From Adineta steineri (taxonomy: Eukaryota > Rotifera > Eurotatoria > Adinetida > Adinetidae), in contig CAJNOI010000027.1 in the NCBI GenBank assembly GCA_905250115.1, positions 186,001 through 250,000 on the forward strand: a stretch of DNA of 64,000 nucleotides. Reading direction: 5' to 3'. The notes under the pieces were generated by a model. That model searched no databases, was not told the origin of the DNA, and saw nothing but the letters and a program-made list of their open reading frames with translations. Below, in pieces: positions 1 through 16,137 of the stretch. Position 1 is the stretch's first letter, and each line of letters opens with the position of its first letter. A program made the translations under genes and the position numbers.

Positions 1-263
1 AAAAAGAAGAAAAGAACACAAGAGTGACAATAAATGGGAAGAAAAAAAAAGAAACTAGTTAGATAAATAAATCTAACGGACAGAAAGAAAAAAAATTTCG
101 ATAATCAACAGAGGAGTAAAACATTATATACAATAAGAAGAAAAAGAAAACGAGAGAAGACAAGTTTACTGATATATCGAGCCATAAAAGTGAATAAAAA
201 ATGAAAACAAACGACAGATATATTATAAAAAAAAGAAAGCAATATGTATTTTTTTAATAATCA

Positions 264-368
264 TCACCAGATTGATGAAGGAGGAGGAGGTTGTTGATGA
301 TGATGATGATTATTATTTTGTGGAATCGATTTTGCTAATTGTGTTGGTGGCCGAAAGCGATTAGCATT
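264..368 (-). CDS. possible terminal exon of an unidentified gene (partial)
   Basis: On the minus strand a strong acceptor (pyrimidine stretch then TTCTTAG) opens a reading frame that begins N-A-N-R-F-R-P-P-T-Q, continues into Asn, His, Gln and Pro runs and stops at 264-266. Codon use resembles the window's exons. No matching upstream exon was found between 369 and 1040. It could be an alternative last exon of the zinc-finger gene at 1041-2830, the end of a short unseen gene, or chance. Confidence 0.3.
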   Translation of the reverse strand, partial: NANRFRPPTQLAKSIPQNNNHHHHQQPPPPSSIW

Positions 369-1040
369 CTAAGAAGATAAACATCGAAAATTATATTTTT
401 ATTGTTTTATATCATAAGATTGTACTTAAAATAATGTATCAAATAATCTTATGATAGAATGAAATTTTGTCTATCCTAAATAGAAGTACGTATAATAGAC
501 GGATAAAAATTATTTTTTTATTTTTTCTAGTGATGATTTATATTAGAAGTTATGTTAAACAACTATTCAAGAATTATTCTGTCGATAACAAATTGTGTCT
601 AATTTGGATATTACGTCAAGATTAAGACTAACAAAATTTATCCTTCGATACTTCTACTTATGATACAGAATGACGATATCTTTGTTATCGTTATCGTCCT
701 TTTTCAATACTGAAACTAAACCTGTGGCAACATAGCTCATCTGTAACTTACGAACATCAAGTCAAAAAAGTTCGTGAAATTGAATTTAAATAAACAAAAT
801 TTTAATGTATCTGCATAAGTCTTCATTGGATTCATGTTCGTATAAAATTTTTATTATGACAACACAAATAGAAAGAAAAATCATATTCATATGAAAATAT
901 GTCAATTGAATCAGTCACATTCTTTATGAAACATTTCATTATCTTAAATATTTAAAAATATTATTAGACAATAATCTATCTCATCGAACTCTTATCGTTT
1001 AATACTTTAGCAATTTTCATCTATCAATAGTTGTTTTTTT
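369..1040. other. non-coding stretch
   Basis: A+T-rich sequence with no exon that could be joined to a neighbour. It probably holds the 3' flank of the minus-strand zinc-finger gene. Confidence 0.5.
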
Positions 1041-2830
1041 TTATTTTACCTTTTTCTTTTTTGCTTTGAGAATGTTTTCGTCTCTTTCAAATAATCCAAT
1101 CGATCTTCCATTTGTATTCGCTTGTTCATGACGTAGTGCAGATGCAATACGTTTGGCAGCAATTTTATTTAAATGATGTACATCTCTTAAGTGTCCAGTT
1201 AAATACCGCAATTTAACTGTTGATTGACATGGTGTATGTGGTATACGTTCTTGATGTGGTAAAATAACATCATAATTACTTAATGGACATGAAACATATG
1301 CTGTCTCATTTAAAACTTGTTCATCTGGTCGAAATAATATTCGTTGACTACTATTTTCATTTTTCATCATAGCTTTAACTAATTTCATTGCACTCGCACG
1401 ATTCAATTGATGAAATGCAAGAAAATGATCATATAAAGCAAAATCTTGTTGTTCAGTTGATGGTGAACATAAACGTATACCATGCATTGGTCCAAGACCA
1501 AAAACATTATGTTGAGTTAATGGACAAGGTGCACGAAAGAATGATGGAAGAATTGAAACAATTGATGATTGACTTGCTTGAGAAAATAATTTTGGATGAT
1601 CTTCAAGATCACCGGAAGATACTAAGCGAACAATTTGCATTGAAGCTGCATAATTTAAGTAATGATATTGTTTAAGATGTTCAAATAGAGATATTTGAGA
1701 TGTTGAACGACGTATACAGGGAATATGACGTACTTGATGATGGGATTCAATACCATACATATTTGTTGATAATGGACAATAGTCACATTTATATGTTTTT
1801 AATTCTCGAACCTAGAATAGAAAAATTTGTTTTTATGATGTAAGCATTATATTTAATAATTACTGTTAAAGAATTGTGAATTTGATTAACATCACTAGAA
1901 TAAAAAAACTAATGAAATTTTGAAAAAAAATATATATATTTACGTTTCTGGAAGTCCATTTTCATCTTCAATTTCTTTTATCGCTAGAAGAAAAAGAAAT
2001 AATATTGTAAAATTTATCTTTTTTTTTCTGCTTACGATTTGAGGAAGAATTATTATGATACATATAGGAAGAGTCTAAATATACAAAAAAAAACAAATTA
2101 CACATTATAAATTTTATCTATTCTTTTAACATTATTATTCCTCTCTTAATTATAAACGAACTATTAATATCTTAGATATTTACTTTGATCTTGTTTAGTA
2201 TTCGTTATTGCATATCGAGGTAGCTTATTATTCATATCTGTTAAATCTAAAATTACAAAATATATATATAATATTTTATTTTTTCCCTATCTATTTACCA
2301 TAATCAGCTGTTGATAATAAAATTGATGTTTGATCTAAATAAATCCACCAATTAAAATATTTACTTAAATAATTGACAAAAAAACGCTAACCTCCAAATG
2401 AAGCAAATAAACTTTCTTCATCAAATTGTGTATTATTCATTTGTATTGTTGAATCATGTTCATTAGTAAATTGTCCGATTTTATTCATAACAGGCATAAA
2501 TGCATTTGATCGATTAAGACATGAACGCATGTCATCATGTGAGATTTTCGATTGTATATATGGATTTAATTGTCTATATTGTATTATATCATTATCATAC
2601 ATTTGATTTAATTTTGGATGTTGTTGTTCAGATATTCTTGTATCATATGTTGATAATTGTGCTTGTTGTCTTCTTGCATCATCTAATAAACGTTGAAAAT
2701 CACTTGGAAATTGTTGTTGATGTTCAGCTAAATGTTTTATACAAAGAAATAATTGACAATGACGACAGATTGTAAATTGAAATGCATCACATTGTGAATG
2801 TTGACATAATGATGGAGATGATGAAGCCAT
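1041..2830 (-). CDS. unrecognised protein with a B-box-like finger and three CPL/HLxxxH finger repeats
   Basis: Seven exons join in phase (2830-2392, 2334-2299, 2246-2184, 2074-2036, 1983-1944, 1894-1864, 1811-1041) to give about 472 residues. The start has a zinc-binding pattern C-x4-C-x7-C-x2-C-x4-C-x2-H-x3-H at residues 9-37. The last exon carries three related units that begin C-P-L and end in H-L-x3-H-x-L-N-x3-A. The first follows Y-K-C-D-Y-C, so C2H2-like zinc binding is likely. The C-terminus is Lys-rich (K-A-K-K-K-K-V-K) and looks like a nuclear signal. An acceptor AG sits 9 nt before the ATG. The pattern suggests a nuclear nucleic-acid or protein-binding factor, but I do not recognise the family and assign no function. 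Confidence 0.75.
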
Positions 2831-3069
2831 GAATTATGTCTAATCATAAAATACAACACAACACAAGTATTAATGAAGTCAAATAAATAAACAAAATATG
2901 ATAGGAACAAAAAATGAATGAATGAATGAAACAAACATATTAATGACATCTAGCAAAAGAACGCCATCTTTTATATTTTGTTATTGGTTTTTAATTTATA
3001 GCGAATAGAATATTTTCTAATCTAACGATTTTTTTGGTAAGAAAAAAAATTAAAAAATTTAGTTCAATA

Positions 3070-8799
<5,730 letters not shown>

Positions 8800-9309
8800 C
8801 TCAGATATTTTTTTTTCGTAAAATGAAAACAATGAAACCTATGTGTGTTTACTCTATATATATATTTTCATAGATATTGACTGAATTATTTTTTTGTCAG
8901 ATTAGTTTTTTTTTCTTGATAGTCAGATTGTAAGCAAATAAATGATAATTGTATGTCAGATAAAAAAATTAGAAATAAAGAAAAATGTATTTGTTAGTTT
9001 TTATAAACATTTTTCTACTATTATATATACATATAAAAGATTTTATTTTTCAGATATTTGAAATTCTTCAAGATAATATAGATAGATCATGAAACAATTT
9101 ACAGTAATAATTTCATTTGTTCGGATTGAAGATTTTTAAATTTAAGTTAAGATTTAAATTATTATCTTTTGAATATTTTTTTATATGCTGTTAATACTAT
9201 GAGAATTGATAAAAAGTCAATAACAATTCAATAATTATATTAGAAGAATACAATTGTGTAGGAATTCTAATTTTCTTGAGAATTTCAATGTTAAATAAAT
9301 AAAAGATAA
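8800..9309. other. BLM 3' flank
   Basis: A+T-rich non-coding sequence between the BLM stop codon and the start of the tandem duplication. No further gene is visible. Confidence 0.6.
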
Positions 9310-9511
9310 ACATATTTCTTTGGTGTTTTATTCAGCATGGTTTTCTTTCATGAGTTCCTCCCTTTGTGTTTGATCTGACGTCATTTGTTATTGCATAATG
9401 CCTCACCAATATTCGTTTGTATTTAAATACGTTAAATTTCTTTAATATTGTGAAATAAGATCACATATACCCAAATACAACTATCGACAAAAGAATATCT
9501 CTTTCTTAAAT

Positions 9512-10470
9512 ATGTCTAACGCATCATCATCAGGAACAGGAACCGTGTAAGTGTAAACCACTTTGAATTTCACCCGTGTTTTTCAATCATAGGAATTTAT
9601 TTAAATTTATCTATAAAGAACGAAAAACATTTTAGAAGATTTGAGATCATATATTAGATGAAACATTAGATGTATCTCACTTTGGATATATTTTTATAAA
9701 TTATAGATTTCGTATTTGGTCGATTAAGATTTTTTTTTTGAGATAATATTAAGACATGAACATTCTGTGAATTACTTTCTTATAGTCGTCGTGAGCCAGG
9801 TGATTGGCCTTGTCAACAATGTAACGAAATTAACTTTAAATCACGGACTGCTTGCCGTCGTTGCTCGACTCCACGAAATCAATCCACATCAAGCAATCCT
9901 ACCGCTACTGCTGCAACTAGTACTACTCCTCAAACTATTTCTAAACCAAGCGATTGGGCATGTCAATTTTGTAAGGTTAATAATTTTGCTGCTCGCACAG
10001 CATGTTTTAAATGTAATCGATCAAAGCAAGATTCCACGAGTTCAATTACTCCATCATCGACAACAACCAAACAAGGCGATTGGGCATGTCATTTTTGTAA
10101 CATTAATAATTTTGCTTCTCGCACAGCATGTTTTAAATGTAATCGACCAAAACAAAATTCCACGAGTTCAACTACTCTATCATCGTCGGCAACAACTAAA
10201 CAAGGTGATTGGAAATGTCCATCTTGTTCTGATATGAATTTTGGTTCGCGTATTGTATGTCGTGCTTGTGGTACAGCTCGACCATCACCTGAAAGTAATA
10301 ACAATACAAACGAATGTGTTATTTGTATGGAAAAGCCTATTGATTCAGTAATAACAAAATGTGGTCATTCAGCTGTATGTCTTGAATGTGGGGCTCATAT
10401 AGCTCAATGTCCTATCTGTCGTAATACTTTTACTCAAGAAGAAATTATTAAACTTTATAATGTTCATTAA
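9512..10470 (+). CDS. four RanBP2-type zinc fingers plus C-terminal RING (probable E3 ubiquitin ligase)
   Basis: Exons 9512-9546 and 9786-10470 give 239 residues. Four RanBP2-type fingers follow D-W-x-C-x2-C-x3-N-F-x5-C-x2-C, separated by Ser/Thr-rich linkers. A C3HC4 RING near residues 200-235 (C-V-I-C at the start, C-P-I-C-R at the end) precedes the terminus. RanBP2-type fingers bind ubiquitin or single-stranded RNA, and this short C-terminal RING type usually recruits E2 enzymes, so ubiquitin ligation is the likely role; substrates are unknown. The RRP7A-like gene starts 81 bp after the stop codon. A RING-less paralogue lies at 11970-12893. Confidence 0.85.
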
Positions 10471-10499
10471 TTAACTGCATGTTTTTTTTTTTCCTACAT

Positions 10500-10505
10500 A
10501 ATAAA
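10500..10505 (+). terminator. AATAAA polyadenylation signal of the RanBP2/RING gene
   Basis: AATAAA lies 30 bp after the stop codon and just ahead of the pyrimidine tract that serves the next gene, an arrangement typical of trans-spliced gene pairs. Confidence 0.6.
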
Positions 10506-10533
10506 ATTTCTTTTTTTTTTTTTATTAATTTTA

Positions 10534-10546
10534 TCCTATTTTATAG
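10534..10546 (+). promoter_or_regulatory. probable trans-splice acceptor of the RRP7A-like gene
   Basis: A T-rich tract ending CCTATTTTATAG lies 5 nt before the ATG at 10552. The upstream gene ends only 75 bp earlier, leaving little room for a separate promoter, so a spliced-leader acceptor is the simplest reading. Confidence 0.55.
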
Positions 10547-10551
10547 ATTAA

Positions 10552-11022
10552 ATGAAAATTTCTAATAAAAAAAAGAAAGATACTATATTTGCTCCATCGA
10601 GTTTACATGGTATTTCAAAATGGATAAAAGAATATCGTGATCGTTTTTCAATTGATATTAATCAACTTGAAAAAACATCTCGAGATTTTCTTACTCTTAA
10701 TAAATCAACATCTAATAAACAAACTAAAGATAAGAAACAATTAAATAATGAAGATGATGATGATGATGATGATGGTTGGACAGTCGTTTCACGTTCATTA
10801 AAAAAAACTCGTCAACGTATGGTACCATCAACAGATAAAACATTAAGTCGTTTACGTGCAAAACATAAACGTTCAAATCAAAAAAAAGAATTAGTCAATT
10901 TTTATAAATTTCAAATGACTGATAAGAAAATTGATCAACTTGAACAATTAAAAATGAAATTTGAATTAGATAAACAACGTATTACACAAATGAGACAACA
11001 ACGAAAATTTAAACCATTTTAA
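10552..11022 (+). CDS. RRP7A: RRP7A-like ribosomal RNA processing protein lacking the RRM half
   Basis: One exon encodes 156 residues. The start (H-G-I-S-K-W-I-K-E-Y) and the end (E-L-V-N-F-Y, then D-K-Q-R-I, then Q-R-K-F-K-P-F) match the C-terminal RRP7 domain, with D-G-W-T-V-V-S-R between them. RRP7 proteins act in the nucleolus in early 18S rRNA processing and small-subunit assembly. Human RRP7A is about 280 residues with an N-terminal RRM-like domain. Here nothing precedes the conserved C-terminal part, because the neighbouring gene ends 81 bp upstream. An Asp run lies mid-protein. Second gene of a probable operon with the RanBP2/RING gene. Confidence 0.82.
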   Translation: MKISNKKKKDTIFAPSSLHGISKWIKEYRDRFSIDINQLEKTSRDFLTLNKSTSNKQTKDKKQLNNEDDDDDDDGWTVVSRSLKKTRQRMVPSTDKTLSRLRAKHKRSNQKKELVNFYKFQMTDKKIDQLEQLKMKFELDKQRITQMRQQRKFKPF

Positions 11023-11112
11023 AAAATTTTCATTGTCTAGTTGTTTTTGTTTTTGTTTTGAATAAATGAACAACACATAAAAAGAGAAAGAAAGTTTTCA
11101 TTAGTAAATCAA

Positions 11113-11269
11113 ATGGCGGCACGATTACAGTTGTTGAATCAAAATATTTCACATTAATTATGCTTGCAGTTATTCTATCAAATACGGTTGTAATGATTTT
11201 TGAAACATATGATTTTTATTACCAAAAATATCATTCATTTTTTCTTTTATGTGAAAGAATATATCTATC
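11113..11269 (+). pseudogene. broken first exon of CatSper-like channel
   Basis: The sequence is nearly identical to the first CatSper exon at 13067-13269. It lacks 46 nt (corresponding to 13084-13129) at 11129/11130, which shifts the frame soon after the ATG. Similarity stops at about 11269, before the exon's donor, and no other channel exons follow. It is a by-product of the tandem duplication. Confidence 0.88.
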
Positions 11270-11767
11270 TCCTGAAACTGATGACATATATAGCTCGGAT
11301 TTTCAGTATAAGTCTCACAGTGATATAGTGAACACACATGTGTGAGAAACTGATCTGGAGTGATTGTTTATAGTGGAGAAATAGACATACGAAAATGTGA
11401 TTCCATCACGGCACATATTTCTGCAGCGTAAAGGTAGCTTTAAATATTTTTTTCTTTAGATACTGTATCATCGAGTCTATCAATCTGCTACAAATCATGA
11501 TTTTTATCCCTGTTGTTAAATTGAATTTTACACTTTTGTGCAATTGGTTAAACATGACGTTCCCTTTTATGTGATTTCACAACGTGGTATATTTTTGATC
11601 ATAAAACAGAAACAGCTTTGGTAAACTTAGGAAAAACTCTCATACTTTTAAAGAGGTATTAGGCTCACATAGACTGTATAAAGACTCAGTCTTACTGGTT
11701 TCCCTATGATCGAGTTATAGAATTTACATGAGGAAAAAACGTGATCCAATCACGCTTGAACACGCTG
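11270..11767. other. spacer between the two duplication copies
   Basis: About 500 bp with no resemblance to either copy and no exon. It contains a short CACACATGTGTG palindrome. Confidence 0.5.
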
Positions 11768-13269
11768 ACATATTTCTTTTGTGTTTTATACAGCATGTTT
11801 TCCTTTCATGAGTGCCTTCCTTTATGTTTGATCTGACGTCATCTGTTATTATATAATGATTCACCAATATTTGTTTATATTTATACACGTTAAGTTTCTT
11901 TAATATTGTATAATAAGATCACATATATCCAAATACAATTATTGACAAAAGATTATCTTCCTTTTAAACATGCCTAAAGCATCATCATCAGGAACTGGAA
12001 AGTTGTAAGTATGAACCACCTTAAGTTTCCCCAATGTTTTTTTTACTATAAGAATACAAGACATTTTGGAAGATTTGAGATCATATATTAGATGAGACAT
12101 TATATGCATTTGACTTTGAATATAATCTTATAAATTATAGATTTCTCATGTGGTCGATTAAGATTTTGTTTTGAGATAGTATTAAGACATGAACATTCTG
12201 TGAACTACTTTTTTTTATAGTCGTCGTGAGCGAGGTGATTGGCCTTGTAAACAATGTAACGAAATTAACTTTAAATCACGGACTGCTTGCCGTCGTTGTT
12301 CGACTCCACGTAATCAACCCAAATCAAGCAATCCTACCGCTACTGCTGCAACTAGTACTACTCCTCAAACTCTTTCCTGGCCAGGCGATTGGATATGTGA
12401 TTTTTGTGCGACTAATAATTTTGCTGCACGTACAGCATGTTTTCAATGTAATCGACAGAAACAAGATTCCACGAGTTTACCTACTTCATCATCGACAACA
12501 ATTAAGCCAGGTGATTGGACATGTCAATTTTGTAACATTAATAATTTTGCTTCTCGCACAGCATGTTTTAAATGTAGTCGACCAAAACAAGATTCCATGA
12601 GTTCAATTACTCCATCGTCGACAACAACCAAACCAGGTGATTGGACATGTCAGTTTTGTAACATTAATAATTTTGCTACTCGTACAGCATGTTTTAAATG
12701 TAGCCGACCAAAACAAGATTCCATGGATATTGATATTACTACTGTATTAACAACAAAACCAGGTGATTGGAAGTGTCCATCTTGTTCTGATATGAATTTT
12801 GATTCATGTATTGTATGTCGTTCTTGTGGCACAGCTCGACTATCAGCTGAGAATAATAACGATAAAAAGGAATGTTTTATTTGGGAGTTGTAGGAAAACG
12901 TCGAAACTTTTAAAGACTACAATAGAAAAATTTAATTGTTTTCGTTCTTATTGGCCACTCCTGTAACCAGCATGTTTTAATTTTCATTGTCTAGTTGTTT
13001 TTGTTTTTGTTTTGAATAAATAAACAACACATAAAAAGAGAAAGACAATTTTCATTAGTAAATCAAATGGCGGCACGATTACATAAATTTCTTGATCAAT
13101 ATTCTTCTTCAATTTGTACATTGAATAATGTTGTTGAATCAAAATATTTCACATTAATTATGCTTGCAGTTATTCTATCAAATACGGTTGTAATGATTTT
13201 TGAAACATATGATTTTTATTATCAAAAATATTATTCATTTTTCCTTTTATGTGAAAGAATATATTTATG
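11768..13269. repeat. tandem segmental duplication, copy 2
   Basis: Matches 9310-11269. Copy 2 has gained one zinc finger. It has lost most of the RING and the whole RRP7A-like gene, which are replaced by about 80 bp of unrelated sequence after the stop at 12893. It retains the intact CatSper first exon. Confidence 0.85.
11970..12893 (+). CDS. five RanBP2-type zinc fingers, RING lost (paralogue of the 9512-10470 gene)
   Basis: Exons 11970-12004 and 12221-12893 give 235 residues. Five RanBP2-type fingers are intact; fingers three and four are almost identical, which points to a recent internal duplication. Where the paralogue starts its RING with E-C-V-I-C-M-E this protein reads E-C-F-I-W-E-L and stops, losing seven of eight zinc ligands. 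The frame is otherwise open and the start, intron and fingers are conserved. It may be a ligase-dead version that still binds ubiquitin or RNA, or an early pseudogene. Confidence 0.72.
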
Positions 13270-14834
13270 TATTTACATTATTGAATGTTGTCTTAAAATA
13301 TGGGTAAATTAACAAATAGAATGAATAATTTTAGTTAAATGATGAACATGGTCTTCCATTTTGATATTGACAGAATAGTAGAAGTAATTTAATCGTTTCA
13401 TAAAACATAGATTATTTTCCTTATAGATTACTCTAATGCTCACAGTCCATTGCCTTTTAGATCGAATTATTTAAAAAAATGATGAATTTTAGTTATGCAT
13501 GATGCCTTTAAAAGATTGTCTAACGCTGTATAATTTATGTCATTTCTTTCCGAAATAGAATATTAGATCTTCACTCATCTAACTAAATTTCGTTTTTGCA
13601 TACAAATGTATTGACATGTCAATAAAAAATTAAATTTTATAATATTTGAGCGTGCCATGATGTGATTTACTTAAATCAAAATAAAATCTATGCTACGTAA
13701 CATTTCTGGTATTAAGTCAATTAGAGAGACATTTGTAAAATATTTCATTGTATTCTCTCATCTATTACAAGTATAACTGACTAAATTTTTCTACTTGCTT
13801 TGTAATCGATCTAGAAACTTTTTACATCATAAAATGTTGATTATTAATTTAGGTTTATTCGTGGAGATTTTTTAAAACTTTATGGAATTGTTTTGATTTA
13901 TTTATTATTATTATTAGTATTATTGATTTGATTACTCAACAATTAACACATGATAGTACTCATTCATCGTTACAAATCGATCATAATAAACAAATACAGT
14001 TAGTTTATATTCAATCTTTTTTTTTCTATTTTAAAAATCAAACTATTTAGAACACAATTTGAACGAATAAATCATTTTTTAAAAATCCTCCGTGTCCTAC
14101 GTGTACTTCGAAGTTTTCGAGCACTTCGTGTTCTTCGTACAATACGTTTTATACAATCAGTTCATACAATTGTTAAAACATGTTCAAAAGCATTACCTGC
14201 TATGGCTAGTATAACATTTATTATGATTATAATCACATGTATATCAGCTATAATTGCACGTAGTTTATTTGCTGATATATGTCCAGAAAAATTTGATAAT
14301 CTCGTAAACACATTTTTCTCACTTTTTACTTTATTAACACTTGATGATTGGTATTCAATATATCAAGTATGTTCTGAACGTGATTATTCGAATTTTGAAT
14401 TAATTTTTTGTTTAATTTATATATTTATTATTAATTTTATTTTACTTAATCTTCTTATGGCTGTACTTGGTAAGATAAATATTTTTTGAATAGATACATA
14501 TTAATAAAAATATTTAGTGGATAGTTTTCAAGATACACTTGATTATGATACAAAGGAAAATAATCAATTAAAAAATGAAAATAATATTGAAGAAAAAATT
14601 GAGAATAATCTAACAAAATTAATAGAAGAATATTGTGTCGATAGAAAATTTAATGAAGAGAAGAATGATATTTCTACGGAAAAAAGATTGAAACTGATGA
14701 AGGAATATTTTATGTTATTGGAAAGTTTAGAATTTCGAATGGAAAAACATGAACAGTTAATCAAATTAAAACAAAAATCAATTAAATTCACATTAATTGA
14801 TCAAGAAAATCGAAAAGTCGCCGCAAAGAAATGA
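13067..14834 (+). CDS. CatSper-family single-domain voltage-gated cation channel
   Basis: Exons 13067-13303, 13853-13998, 14051-14469 and 14518-14834 join in phase to 372 residues. The layout is one six-helix channel domain. S4 has Arg at nearly every third position (L-R-V-L-R-V-L-R-S-F-R-A-L-R). The pore reads L-F-T-L-L-T-L-D-D-W-Y, fitting the CatSper T-x-D-x-W filter rather than the Glu filters of Cav channels. The cytoplasmic tail is charged and coiled-coil-like. CatSper subunits assemble as heterotetramers and admit calcium in sperm flagella. The length fits CatSper3/4, but I cannot assign a subtype. An acceptor AG precedes the ATG by 8 nt. A damaged copy of exon 1 lies at 11113. Confidence 0.85.
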
Positions 14835-16137
14835 TTAAATTTGAACTATCGAATCAAAAAATTTACTGTCTTATTAACTTTTTTTTCTCATAATGGAAGA
14901 CTAAACTAAATAAATTGTTATACTAATCTATATGTAAACTATGAAATAAACGAATTTTTGAGACTATAGATCAATATATGCTCTATCTACACCTAAGGAT
15001 AGAATCTCGATCAAGTATAAGTCTATTTAGTTATCTTTAATATATTATTAGATACACAAACATACTATTGATGATATTGAAATCTTTATTAAGTGCAAAA
15101 TTATATTTTTATTTATATTTGATAATAAGTTGATTGCTTTCTATTTTTCTTTATTTGATTACGAGCGTCTAATCGATGATATATTTCACTGGGATAATTT
15201 TTTTTAACCAAAATTAAATGACATGCATCATTGTGAGCTGTACATCATTTAGATAGTACGACGACATCTGCTGCAAAACCAAAAATACAGCATTGTAAAT
15301 CTTGTTCTGTATATTTCCATTCAAGACAATCAGGTGTAGAGATTCAAACAAAAGTTGTTCACTTGCGATATATATTCTTCTTGGAAATAGGATAAACATA
15401 CATGTTGATAATAGATATTGTTGATAGATACTTTCATCAAAGCATTTAGATATAAACTACTATATATTCATATATATAAATATCATCACTATGATAATTT
15501 ATCATAGATATGGTCTAGACTATTAATACTCTATATTTGATTATCAACTGTACTAATTAGTATGGTTAAAATGATGACATTCTATTATTAATCATTCATC
15601 TTATAAGAATCTTCTGAAACTCTGGTAGAAATAGGTTAAAACAAAATTTGATCTCTACTCACCATTTTACTTATTTGTAAAATAGGAAAAGGAAACATTA
15701 ATAAAATTAAACGAGCTTTTGAATTGTATTAAGAACTCAAATACTTCAAAGTATCTTTAATTTAATCTATTGATATTCAACAAATGTGTTCTGTTAAATA
15801 AATATTTACATATAACCTTATGTAAACTTTGAACTATAGAGAGATAGTTAATTATCAATGACTAAAAGTGACCTCTATTGATTGAGATCTGTATTGATTG
15901 TATTATTTTGATGACTTTTTCTATACGAAGAATAATACATCTTTTCTTTTCTTCTTCTTTTCCTTTCTTTGATTATATTTACATTACATATTACATCGGC
16001 TTATTGCTCCTGTTTGTTTGTTTATTGTATTGTTACTACATAAAAACAATAACGATCGATTTCGATCGTCTAGAGAATAGTATAAATCATTGATTTCTAT
16101 TTTCTTATTCTTTTAATTATTATCAAACAGACAAATC
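14835..16137. other. intergenic, possible exon relic near 15253-15390
   Basis: Mostly simple A+T-rich sequence. On the plus strand, ATTTAG at 15247-15252 is followed by a frame of about 45 codons with coding-like usage and a H-C-K-S-C-S-V-Y-F-H segment, ending in a stop without a donor. It could be a decayed exon. No joining exon was found. Confidence 0.3.

Larger units (their letters stand above)
9310..11269. repeat. tandem segmental duplication, copy 1
   Basis: This segment aligns by eye with 11768-13269, including promoter flank, both exons of the RanBP2-finger gene, the shared 3' sequence around ATTTTCATTGTCTAG and the first CatSper exon. Copy 1 keeps the RING domain and the RRP7A-like gene but has a damaged CatSper exon. 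Confidence 0.85.

Noticed and set aside
654-740. 28-codon minus-strand frame with an upstream CAG
   Set aside because: Too short, no donor and no partner exon to connect it to the exon at 264-368.
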